DNA of 64,000 bases from an uncultured Prevotellaceae bacterium (GTDB lineage Bacteria > Bacteroidota > Bacteroidia > Bacteroidales > Bacteroidaceae): positions 22,615 to 86,614 of the forward strand of contig CAMHNI010000010.1 of the NCBI GenBank assembly GCA_946186505.1, read 5' to 3'. Position 1 is the first letter of the stretch. Each line of letters begins with the position of its first letter. Under the pieces are notes generated by a model that had not been told where the DNA came from, searched no databases, and saw only the letters and a program-made list of their open reading frames with translations. Of this stretch, positions 10,581-18,530 are shown in pieces. The position numbers were made by a program, and so were the translations under genes.

Positions 10581-11638
10581 AAAAAACTATTGTCCTTGCA
10601 TGTTTAGCTTTTACTTTGGGTAGCCATGCTGAAAATCGCGTATTCAGTCCTACCGACCCACACATCCAATATGTTGGTCGTATTAGCTTTCAAAATCCAG
10701 AACGTCCTAAATTCAGCTATCCCGGCACACAGATCAACGTTGCTTTCGAAGGCACTACGCTCCGCATGAAATGCAAGCCTGGCAGCGGGTACTTCATGGC
10801 CAGGATTGATGATGCCGAGCCGTTCAAGGTGGCCTTTCGAGGCGAACGCGACTCGGTGGTTACCCTCTGCACGGCCTTGTCTCAAGGACGTCATACGGCC
10901 CGCCTGATGTACTGCATAGAGGGCTATGAATACCTACCTGAGTTCTGGGGCTTTATCACCGACGGACAACTCGTCACCCCACCCGCCCTGCCATTAAAAA
11001 AGCTCGAATTCATCGGCAATTCCATTACCTGCGGCTATGGTAACGAGGGCAAACTTGGCGAGCCTTTTGCCTTTGAAACCGAGAATCACTACTATGCATA
11101 TGCCCAGATCACAGCACGCCAGCTAGGAGCCGTGGCCAGCATCGTAGCCCGCAGCGGCATCGGTGCCTACCGCAACTACGGGGAGGCGAAGACTGGGTCA
11201 CCAGACTACAACATGCCCGCGCAGTATGAATACACACTCTACAACAACCACTCCGAACGTTGGGACTTCAGCCGCTACCAACCTGACGTGGTCTGCATCA
11301 ACCTCGGCACCAACGATCTGTCAACCAACAACTACGACACCACACTACTGAAGCAAGGCTACAAGCGTCTCTTAGGACAGGTACGGACGAACAATACCAA
11401 AGCAAAGATTGTGTTCCTCTGCGGTTCAATGCTACAGGGGCAGGAACTTGACATCTGTAAACAGCTGCTCAACGAGGTGGCTGCAGAGGCCCGTCAAGCA
11501 GGCGACAAGGAAGTATTCCGCTTCGACTTCACACCCCAAGGCGACCTTGGTTACGGCTCCGACTGGCATCCCAGTCTGGTCCAGCACCAGAAGATGGCAG
11601 ACGAGCTGACAGTCTACCTTAGACAGCTGATGAAGTAA
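10577..11638 (+). CDS. CE2-like SGNH esterase, secreted
   Basis: 353 residues with signal peptide MKKTIVLACLAFTLGSHA. An N-terminal beta domain (about 20-135) precedes an SGNH hydrolase domain, the two-domain layout of carbohydrate esterase family 2. The nucleophile is S149 in EFIGNSITCGYG, the block III Asn is in NLGTNDLSTNN, and the D329-x-H331 pair lies in SDWHPS. CE2 enzymes remove acetyl groups from plant polysaccharides such as xylan and mannan. Translational overlap with the GH2 gene suggests a combined role in stripping acetyl and galactosyl groups from pectin side chains; the actual substrate cannot be read from the sequence. Confidence 0.87.
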   Translation: MKKTIVLACLAFTLGSHAENRVFSPTDPHIQYVGRISFQNPERPKFSYPGTQINVAFEGTTLRMKCKPGSGYFMARIDDAEPFKVAFRGERDSVVTLCTALSQGRHTARLMYCIEGYEYLPEFWGFITDGQLVTPPALPLKKLEFIGNSITCGYGNEGKLGEPFAFETENHYYAYAQITARQLGAVASIVARSGIGAYRNYGEAKTGSPDYNMPAQYEYTLYNNHSERWDFSRYQPDVVCINLGTNDLSTNNYDTTLLKQGYKRLLGQVRTNNTKAKIVFLCGSMLQGQELDICKQLLNEVAAEARQAGDKEVFRFDFTPQGDLGYGSDWHPSLVQHQKMADELTVYLRQLMK

Positions 11639-11644
11639 GCTTCG

Positions 11645-11664
11645 CCCAACAAAGAACAGTTGGG
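11645..11664 (+). terminator. Possible hairpin after the CE2-like gene
   Basis: CCCAAC and GTTGGG form a 6-bp stem with an 8-base loop just after the esterase stop. There is no strong T-run after it, so intrinsic termination is only possible. Confidence 0.35.
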
Positions 11665-11728
11665 AGTTAAAATAACCCAATTTACAACTTTTTAGGGAGA
11701 AAAATATGGCCATTTGAAGATAAATCGC

Positions 11729-11736
11729 TAATTTTG
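11729..11736 (+). promoter_or_regulatory. -7 box before dut
   Basis: TAATTTTG, matching TAnnTTTG, lies 20 bases before the dut start. No well-spaced -33 TTTG is seen. It would start the dut-TPR-DUF4292-envC operon. Confidence 0.5.
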
Positions 11737-11756
11737 CAAGCCAAAACAGACAAGGC

Positions 11757-12191
11757 ATGGAAATCAAAGTCGTCAACAAAGGGCATCAGCCCCTGCCACA
11801 GTATGCAACGCCCCAGAGTGCGGGCATGGACTTGCGGGCCAATCTCGATACGCCTATCACGTTGCGCCCCATGGAGCGACGGCTCATCCCTACGGGGCTC
11901 TACATCGCCCTGCCTCCGGGCTATGAGGCCCAGGTGAGGCCGCGCAGCGGACTGGCCCTGAAGAAAGGCATCACCGTTCTGAACTCACCAGGCACCATCG
12001 ATGCCGACTATCGCGGCGAGATAGGTGTCCTGCTCATAAACCTGTCACAGGATGACTTTATGTTGAATGACGGCGAGCGCATTGCCCAGATGGTGGTTGC
12101 ACGCTGCGAGCAAGGACAATTTCTGTCAGTAGATGCACTTGACGAGACCATTCGGGGCGAAGGCGGCTACGGACATACGGGAGTGAAATAA
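11757..12191 (+). CDS. dut: Deoxyuridine triphosphatase (dUTPase)
   Basis: 144 residues, the normal length of trimeric dUTPases. All five motifs are present: [24 protein letters not shown] (catalytic Asp), GERIAQMV and the C-terminal glycine-rich [10 protein letters not shown]. It hydrolyses dUTP to dUMP and diphosphate, keeping uracil out of DNA and feeding thymidylate synthesis in the cytoplasm. It leads a tight same-strand run with a TPR protein, a DUF4292 lipoprotein and an EnvC-like protein; this order is one I know from other Bacteroidales. A uracil-DNA glycosylase also lies in this window (29120-29785). Confidence 0.95.
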   Translation: MEIKVVNKGHQPLPQYATPQSAGMDLRANLDTPITLRPMERRLIPTGLYIALPPGYEAQVRPRSGLALKKGITVLNSPGTIDADYRGEIGVLLINLSQDDFMLNDGERIAQMVVARCEQGQFLSVDALDETIRGEGGYGHTGVK

Positions 12192-12204
12192 TCGATTTAT
12201 TAGA

Positions 12205-13902
12205 GTGAGGAAGTTAGGTTTACCGCTACTCCTGCTGTTTTTCAGCACTGTCGGGCTGGCCGAAGAAACGGTCGGTCTGATTTATGACACATTCTTCTTT
12301 GAAGCCATGGTACAGCGGCAGAAAGGCAACAACGATGCTGCCTTTGACCTTCTACAGCACTGCATCAGCCTGAACCCGCAGGCTGCAGAGGCCTACTACT
12401 ATCTGGCGCAGTACTATCAGATGCTGAAGAATGACAGCCTAGCCCAGCAACATTACCTGAAGGCTGCGGAGCTGGAGCCTGACAATCCGACATTCCTTGA
12501 AACGGTGGCACAGTCGTACATCAGCCAGCAGGACTACGACAAGGCCATCACCGTCGTGAACCAGCTCTACGAGCAGGACAAGGGCCGCGAAGAACTGCTT
12601 GAAATGCTTTACGAGCTATACCTGCAAACAGAGAACTACGACAAAGCCATTGAGACCCTAAACCTCATAGAGGCCGCCGAGGGCAAAAGCGAACGGTTGT
12701 CATATACCAAGAGTGAGCTGTTCACCAAGATGGGCGACAAAGAGGCGGCCATCGCCGAGATGAAAGCACTGTCAGGCCATTACCCCAACGACTTGAACTA
12801 CAAGGGCATGTACGCCGATATGCTGCTGCGCAACGACGAAGAGCGGCTAGCGGTGGAAATCTACAACCAGATTCTGTCCGAGGAGCCTGATAACACCCGT
12901 GCCCAGGTGTCGCTCCGCAGCTACTACCGTGTGCAGGGTGAGGACGAGAAGGCAGACTCCATCACCGAGCGCATCCTACTGAACAAGAATACCACTACCG
13001 AACAGCGTATCTACTTGTTGCGGCAGGTAGTGGCCGACAACGAGCGTACCGACGGTGACAGCACAAAGGTGCTGGCCATGTTCCATAAGTTGCTGGCAAA
13101 ACCCCAGCAAAATGCCGACATTGCCACACTCTGTGCCGCCTACATGGACTTGAAGAAGATGCCCCGCGACAGTGTGAAAGCCATGCTCCAGACCGTTCTC
13201 CGCATCGCCCCCGACAACGCCTCCGCCCGACTGCAGCTGGTCAGCTTTGCCTGGGATGACAAGAACCGGGACGAGGTCATCACCCTGTGTCAGGAGGCTC
13301 GCCAGTACAACCCGGAGGAAATGGCGTTCTACTACTATCAGGGCATGGCCTATTACCAGGAGGAAGATCACGACAAGGCCTTGGAGGCATTCCAGAACGG
13401 CATTGACGTGATTAACGAAGAGAGCAACCCAGCCATCGTCAGCGATTTCTACGCCATACTGGGCGACCTGCTACATCAGAAGGGAATGGCCCAAGAGGCT
13501 TTCGAAGCCTACGATTCGTGCCTTGTGTGGAAGGATGACAACATCATGTGCATGAACAACTACGCCTACTATCTCAGTGAACTGGGACAGCAATTGGACA
13601 AAGCCGAGGAGATGAGCTACAAGACCATCAAAGCCGAGCCCAAGAGTGCCACCTACCTCGACACCTACGCCTGGATACTGTTCATGCAGAACCGCTATGC
13701 CGAGGCAAAAATTTACATTGACCAGGCCTTGCAGAACGACTCCGACAGTAGTGCCGTCATCACCGAGCATGCCGGCGACATCTACATCCAGAACAACGAC
13801 CCCGAGCGTGCCGTTGCCCTGTGGCAGCAAGCCCTGCAAAAAGCCCCGGAGAACAAAGTGCTCATCAGAAAAATAAAAAAAAGAAAATACATTAAGAAAT
13901 GA
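12205..13902 (+). CDS. Tetratricopeptide-repeat protein, exported
   Basis: 565 residues. The start is GTG at 12205, 13 bases after dut; no ATG fits in frame upstream. A signal peptide (RKLGLPLLLLFFSTVGLAE) is followed by TPR units through most of the length, for example AAEAYYYLAQYYQMLKNDSLAQQHYLKAAELEPDNP and a C-terminal set NDPERAVALWQQALQKAPEN. TPR arrays are protein-protein scaffolds; here a periplasmic or outer-membrane location is inferred. The gene overlaps the next start by four bases, so it belongs with DUF4292 and EnvC in an envelope-biogenesis operon. Partner unknown. Confidence 0.88.
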   Translation: MRKLGLPLLLLFFSTVGLAEETVGLIYDTFFFEAMVQRQKGNNDAAFDLLQHCISLNPQAAEAYYYLAQYYQMLKNDSLAQQHYLKAAELEPDNPTFLETVAQSYISQQDYDKAITVVNQLYEQDKGREELLEMLYELYLQTENYDKAIETLNLIEAAEGKSERLSYTKSELFTKMGDKEAAIAEMKALSGHYPNDLNYKGMYADMLLRNDEERLAVEIYNQILSEEPDNTRAQVSLRSYYRVQGEDEKADSITERILLNKNTTTEQRIYLLRQVVADNERTDGDSTKVLAMFHKLLAKPQQNADIATLCAAYMDLKKMPRDSVKAMLQTVLRIAPDNASARLQLVSFAWDDKNRDEVITLCQEARQYNPEEMAFYYYQGMAYYQEEDHDKALEAFQNGIDVINEESNPAIVSDFYAILGDLLHQKGMAQEAFEAYDSCLVWKDDNIMCMNNYAYYLSELGQQLDKAEEMSYKTIKAEPKSATYLDTYAWILFMQNRYAEAKIYIDQALQNDSDSSAVITEHAGDIYIQNNDPERAVALWQQALQKAPENKVLIRKIKKRKYIKK

Positions 13903-14753
13903 AGACATCGAATATCTTAAAGACGGCCGCCATTGCACTGACCCTGCTGCTGGCATCGTGCGGCACGAAGAAAAAGGTGGCTGAAGAACAGAAGCCCGCA
14001 GTTGTCATCAACACCGGCCAGACAGAGTTCTTGAACAAGGTGACCAAGAACATGCAGCAGACGAAATTCATCACTTCCAAGGTGAAATTCTCTGTCGAGG
14101 TGGGCGCACAGGATATCACACTCACCGGCAACCTCAAGATGAAGCGCGACGATGTCATCCGCCTGCAGCTCATGGCCTTTGGCTTTGTCGAGGCAGCACG
14201 CATCGAGTTCACCAAGGACTATGTGCTCATCATGGACCGCATCAACAAGCAATACATCAAGGCACCCTACGTCCACATTGACTTCCTGCGCAACAGCGGT
14301 CTGAACTTCTATTCACTGCAGGCTCTGTTCTGGAACGAGCTGTTCCAGCCCAACCATGTCACGTTAGCCGCCGAGGACATGCAGAAGTTTACGACAAACA
14401 CCGATAACGAGGATGCCCTCATCGGCTATGAGGACGGCAAGATAGACTACAGCTGGCTGGCCAACCAGAGCACAGGCATCATCAAGATGGCCAACATCAT
14501 GTACAAAGACCGCTTCAATGGCAACACACAGCTCAATTGGGACTACGACAACTTCAAAGTGATGGAGAATACCAACAAGCAATTCCCCAACGACATGAAT
14601 GTCATCCTGACAACACCCAAGAAGGAAATCAAACTGGGCATCAAGTTGAACTACATCAACAACGAAACTGAGTGGGAGACACGTACGGAAGTCTCGACCA
14701 AGTACCGCGAGGTGAGCATTGACGAAATCCTGCGGCGTTTCATGGCATTGTAA
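13899..14753 (+). CDS. DUF4292 lipoprotein
   Basis: 284 residues. The lipobox LLLASC puts the lipidated Cys near residue 21. The remainder matches the DUF4292 family: a TGNLKMKRDDVIRLQLMAFGFVEAARIEFTKDYVLIMDRINKQYIKA stretch that resembles the beta-rich LolA/LolB fold. A lipoprotein-carrier-like role at the outer membrane is a reasonable guess from that resemblance but is not shown. It overlaps the TPR gene by four bases and is eight bases before the EnvC-like gene. Confidence 0.88.
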   Translation: MKTSNILKTAAIALTLLLASCGTKKKVAEEQKPAVVINTGQTEFLNKVTKNMQQTKFITSKVKFSVEVGAQDITLTGNLKMKRDDVIRLQLMAFGFVEAARIEFTKDYVLIMDRINKQYIKAPYVHIDFLRNSGLNFYSLQALFWNELFQPNHVTLAAEDMQKFTTNTDNEDALIGYEDGKIDYSWLANQSTGIIKMANIMYKDRFNGNTQLNWDYDNFKVMENTNKQFPNDMNVILTTPKKEIKLGIKLNYINNETEWETRTEVSTKYREVSIDEILRRFMAL

Positions 14754-14761
14754 CCTAACCC

Positions 14762-16468
14762 ATGAGGCCATTTCATTTCTGGATACTGACTGTCAGCTGC
14801 TGGCTGCTGGCTTTCACTGCTGTTCCTGCACAGACACGTAAGTCTGCGCAGCAAAAAGCACGTACCGCCCAAGTACAAAAGACCAAAGCCAAAAGCCAAC
14901 CGGCCAAAGCCAAGTCCCAACAGGCAAAAGGCAAGTCCAAGATCCAGCCGGCAAAAGGCAAGCCCCAGCAGGCCAAGGGCAAGGGACAGAATACGAAAGC
15001 AAAAACACCTCAAGGACCTACCGTCAAAGGTCTGCAGAGCCAGCGCCAACTGCTGCAGAAACAGATTAAGGAGCAGGAACTCAAGCTGCAAGCCAACCGT
15101 AAGGATGTGAAGAAGCGTCTGGAGAATCTTCAGATGATTAACACTGAGATTGCCGACAAGCGCCGAACCATCGACACCATTCGCCACGACCTGAACATCC
15201 TTGACGGCAACATCGCCACTCTGGACATCCAGCTGAAAACCCTGGAACAGAAGCTCACCGAGCGTAAGCAAAACTACATGAAGTCCATGCGCTACATGCA
15301 CCGCAATCGTTCACTCCAAAACCAGCTCATGTTCATCTTCAGCGCACAGAACTTCACACAGATGTACCGCCGTATGCGCTTCACCCGCGAATACGCCCAG
15401 TACCAGCGGGCACAGGGCGAGGCGGTCATGATCATGCAAGAGCAGGTGGAACAGGCCAAGAAGGAACTCTCCAGCACCAAACAGCAGAAGAGTACCCTGC
15501 TCGACCGCGACGAACAGGAACGCAAGGACCTCGAAGGCAAGCAAGCCGAACAGCAGCAAGTGGTCAACACCTTGCAGAAAGAACAAAAGACCATACAGGG
15601 ACTTATTGACGAACAGCGTAAGAAAGATGCTGCCCTCAACGCCCAAATTGAGAAGCTTATTGCCGAGGAAGTAGCCCGTGCCAAGGCCCGTGCCGAAGCC
15701 GAGGCCAAGCGCAAGGCCGCCGAAGAGGCTGCTAAGAAAAGGGCTGCCGAGCTGGCCCGCAAGAAAGCCGCTGCAGAGGCTGCCGCCCGCGAGAATGCCC
15801 GCCGCATTGCTGAGGCCAAGGCTCGTGAGGAGCGTGCCAAGCAGGAGGCTCTGGCCGCCGCCAAAAAGAGTGAGGATGAGAAGAAAGCTGCCGAACAGGC
15901 GGCCCGTGAGGCGGAACAGGCCCGCCGTGCCGCCGAGCGTAAGGCTGCCGAAGATGCCAAGGCTCATGAACGTGAGATGGCTGAAGCTCAGCGCAAGTCC
16001 CTTCGCGAGACCCCAAAAGTAGAGAAATCATCGTTCAAGTCTTCCAACACTGTTGCCGACCGCCATCTCAGCGGCAGTTTCGAGAGCAACCGGGGCCGGC
16101 TGCCCATGCCCATATCAGGCAAATACCGCATTGTCAGCGGCTTCGGTCAGAACGACGTCGAAGGTCTGAAAGGAGTTCGTCTCGACAACAAAGGCATCAA
16201 CATCAAGGGAGATGCCGGTGCACAGGTCCGGAGCATCTTCGATGGGGAAGTATGTGCTGTCTTCAATATCAGCGGCATCATGGGTGTCATGGTGCGCCAT
16301 GGCCGTTACATCTCGGTCTATTCCAACCTATCGTCTGTCAGTGTCCAGCGTGGCCAGCGTGTCAGCACCCGTCAGGCACTGGGTTCCGTCGGTTCCGACG
16401 GCATCCTCAAGTTCCAGTTACGCAACGGCAGCGACCCGCAGAATCCCTCCCGCTGGCTGGCTCGCTGA
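14762..16468 (+). CDS. EnvC-like murein hydrolase activator with degenerate LytM domain
   Basis: 568 residues: signal peptide (FWILTVSCWLLAFTAVPAQ), a Lys/Gln/Ala repeat segment (AKSQPAKAKSQQAKGK, about 25-85), long coiled coils (90-290), an Ala/Glu/Arg-rich helix (300-420), and a C-terminal LytM/M23 fold (about 450-568). The M23 zinc ligands are missing: the HxxxxD-type position reads DNKGINIKG and the HxH position reads VYSNLSSV. That matches EnvC of E. coli, whose LytM domain does not cut but activates amidases. So the likely role is to switch on N-acetylmuramoyl-L-alanine amidases at the division septum. It ends seven bases from the convergent phosphatase-like gene. Confidence 0.88.
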   Translation: MRPFHFWILTVSCWLLAFTAVPAQTRKSAQQKARTAQVQKTKAKSQPAKAKSQQAKGKSKIQPAKGKPQQAKGKGQNTKAKTPQGPTVKGLQSQRQLLQKQIKEQELKLQANRKDVKKRLENLQMINTEIADKRRTIDTIRHDLNILDGNIATLDIQLKTLEQKLTERKQNYMKSMRYMHRNRSLQNQLMFIFSAQNFTQMYRRMRFTREYAQYQRAQGEAVMIMQEQVEQAKKELSSTKQQKSTLLDRDEQERKDLEGKQAEQQQVVNTLQKEQKTIQGLIDEQRKKDAALNAQIEKLIAEEVARAKARAEAEAKRKAAEEAAKKRAAELARKKAAAEAAARENARRIAEAKAREERAKQEALAAAKKSEDEKKAAEQAAREAEQARRAAERKAAEDAKAHEREMAEAQRKSLRETPKVEKSSFKSSNTVADRHLSGSFESNRGRLPMPISGKYRIVSGFGQNDVEGLKGVRLDNKGINIKGDAGAQVRSIFDGEVCAVFNISGIMGVMVRHGRYISVYSNLSSVSVQRGQRVSTRQALGSVGSDGILKFQLRNGSDPQNPSRWLAR

Positions 16469-16475
16469 CCACCTG

Positions 16476-17762
16476 TCAATTACCAGAATAGCTGTTCAGG
16501 ATATTCAGATAATATTCCTTGAAATCTTTCCACCTATAATAAGGAGCCATGTTCGTCTTGAGCGGCAGCGTGACCTCATCCTCGTTGAGCAAAACCTTAA
16601 AGATGACGTCCGTATCTCGCGTGTTTCTACAATAAAAGACGAACTGTATGTTTGCTGACATGGGAATAATCCTATAGTTACGCCATCCCTTACGGTCTAT
16701 CTGTTCCAGGTCATTGATCTGCTGGCCGTAACCGTTCAGGTCAAGGAGGCAAACCAGCGACAGCAATGCCCTCTCATGGCCAAAGCGGAGCGAGGCACAA
16801 GGCTGTCCCTTGCCAATGCAGCTGTCAGCCTCAAGGATGATGCGGCGGAGCAGGTTCCGCTGTGAGAATGGCTGACGGCCATCGTTTTGGGGAGAGGCAG
16901 CGAAACCGAGATAATAGCGGGCGTTTTCGCGCAGCCAGTTCTGGTACAGTTCCTCGTCCGAGTACGCATCGTATAGGGTCAGGTGCTTACGCTGTTCCGT
17001 ATTCTGGATATTAGAAGCCACCTTGAAAAAACTGTAGTTGAGAAGTGAGGCATTCACTTCTCGCTTGATGTATGCCGTATCGTTGAAGAGGCGCTCCATC
17101 AACTGTGCAGGACGGTCGTGATGCCAGTAAAACATCTGGAACGGTTCTCCGGTGGTCATGTCAACTCCGGCTTTCTCCAATAAAGTGTCTTTCTGGTCCA
17201 TGTAATACATGTCGGACATGCTAGCATCATGCGTGATCCTCAGGCGGGGATTCTTTAGAAGAAACTGTTGCAAGGCGTTTTCCATAGACAGCAAGCTGCG
17301 TATGGTCACGGTACTCTTGGCATCAACATGCGCACTGCCGGCAAACACCTCGGGGAAGCGTTCATACATCCGCCGAGCTATCTGCTTCTGCTGCTCCGCC
17401 CCCAACAGGGTCAATTCCCCCTGCCGTCCCTCCACATCTTGGCGTATGACTTCCAAGCGCAGCAGGATATTCTCGCCGAAAAGGGTCAGTTTACCCGCCG
17501 TGGAGGCACGGCGCAAGGTATTCAGCGAATAGTCGTACTCCTGCATACTGGTAAGATAGCAGGAACCATGGCTACCGTAATGGCTGATATGGAAAGGCCG
17601 CCAGCCGTCAGGAGCCGGCGACAGGCGTTTCTGCGGTCCCATGTAGGCCAGCAAGTTGCTGGCCGACAACCTCAGATTATTCGCGATCTCCTCCTTAGCT
17701 GTCTGCCCCATGAGGAGTACTGACATAAATACCGAGAAGAGAAATGATACCGTTCTTCTCAT
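16476..17762 (-). CDS. Histidine-phosphatase-family protein with altered RHG signature
   Basis: 428 residues from ATG 17762, which gives a clean signal peptide (MRRTVSFLFSVFMSVLLMGQT); the track start at 17792 adds ten charged residues. The protein resembles the Bacteroidales histidine-type acid phosphatases (MINPP/phytase branch): HISHYGSHGSCYLT near the N-terminus and LRFGHERALL near the C-terminus. The usual signature is RHGxR; here it reads SHGSC, so both arginines that bind the phosphate are gone, while the catalytic His stays. The C-terminal His-Glu/Asp motif is kept. It may be inactive, or have a changed function. Periplasmic location inferred. Confidence 0.75.
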   Translation of the reverse strand: MRRTVSFLFSVFMSVLLMGQTAKEEIANNLRLSASNLLAYMGPQKRLSPAPDGWRPFHISHYGSHGSCYLTSMQEYDYSLNTLRRASTAGKLTLFGENILLRLEVIRQDVEGRQGELTLLGAEQQKQIARRMYERFPEVFAGSAHVDAKSTVTIRSLLSMENALQQFLLKNPRLRITHDASMSDMYYMDQKDTLLEKAGVDMTTGEPFQMFYWHHDRPAQLMERLFNDTAYIKREVNASLLNYSFFKVASNIQNTEQRKHLTLYDAYSDEELYQNWLRENARYYLGFAASPQNDGRQPFSQRNLLRRIILEADSCIGKGQPCASLRFGHERALLSLVCLLDLNGYGQQINDLEQIDRKGWRNYRIIPMSANIQFVFYCRNTRDTDVIFKVLLNEDEVTLPLKTNMAPYYRWKDFKEYYLNILNSYSGN

Positions 17763-17789
17763 AGCCTTCAATTTTTCACATTTCGCGTG

Positions 17790-17797
17790 CAAAGGTA
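17790..17797 (-). promoter_or_regulatory. -7 box for the histidine-phosphatase-like gene
   Basis: TACCTTTG on the minus strand, 28 bases before the chosen start at 17762. It overlaps the longer track ORF's start (17792), which supports the shorter start. Confidence 0.55.
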
Positions 17798-17842
17798 CAA
17801 AAATAATTCATAAATCATGGGCCATAATTCACAATTATTTTT

Positions 17843-17850
17843 TATCTTTG
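17843..17850 (+). promoter_or_regulatory. -7 box before the pre-rpoN gene
   Basis: TATCTTTG, 20 bases before the ATG at 17871. It supports 17871 rather than 17817 as the start. No clear -33 box. Confidence 0.55.
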
Positions 17851-17870
17851 CACACAAATTGGTAACGCTT

Positions 17871-18524
17871 ATGGGTAAAAGTTCAAAATGGCACGATGAC
17901 AACTGGCTGCTGCTCATGCAAATCTACCTGCGCCGCCCCGTCGGTGTGAAGGCTGTATATAACCGCGAGATGGTGAACTTAGGGCTGGAATTGCATATAC
18001 ATCCCCAGATCCTGAATTCTAAAATGCGCGACATCGCATCGTTGGAGACACCACGTATAGAGCACATCTGGCAAACCTACGGCAACAACCCGCGCAAACT
18101 AGCACGGGCAGCAAGCCTGTTGCGCGAGATGAAAGGATTCGGACGGGCAGACGAGTTCTACGACGGTGTCGAATTGAACAAAACATGGGAAAAGGACTGG
18201 GAACCGCTGGCTGAGGACAAATCACTGACTCCCATCATACTGATACTGGTTCTCGACCTGTACTTCCGTCTGACACCAGCCACCATGGTGAGAGAGACAC
18301 CCGAAGTCCAAGAACTGGCACGCCTTATAGGCATCAGCACCAGCGTAGCTGTGGAAATATTAGACGGTTTCCAGCACTGCGACCCATACCTGAACCGCCG
18401 CGATGTCTCGCTGAGTCCTCTGTTGCTGCCCTGTCAGAAGGTATGGCAACGCTACGGGAACGGCGATACGGAAGACCTGGCGGAACTGGCCAGGCAACTC
18501 ATGGAATACTATAGGACGAAATAA
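17871..18524 (+). CDS. Conserved hypothetical protein upstream of rpoN
   Basis: 217 residues from ATG 17871 (MGKSSKWHDD); the track start at 17817 lies before the promoter box. No signal peptide or membrane segment is seen apart from one hydrophobic stretch (TPIILILVLDLYFRL). The sequence is helical, with two basic and acidic halves; I recognise it only as a type of protein found beside sigma-54 genes in Bacteroidales. It is six bases before rpoN, so the two are probably one transcript. A role tied to RpoN is a guess from position. Confidence 0.7.
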   Translation: MGKSSKWHDDNWLLLMQIYLRRPVGVKAVYNREMVNLGLELHIHPQILNSKMRDIASLETPRIEHIWQTYGNNPRKLARAASLLREMKGFGRADEFYDGVELNKTWEKDWEPLAEDKSLTPIILILVLDLYFRLTPATMVRETPEVQELARLIGISTSVAVEILDGFQHCDPYLNRRDVSLSPLLLPCQKVWQRYGNGDTEDLAELARQLMEYYRTK

Positions 18525-18530
18525 ACTGAG

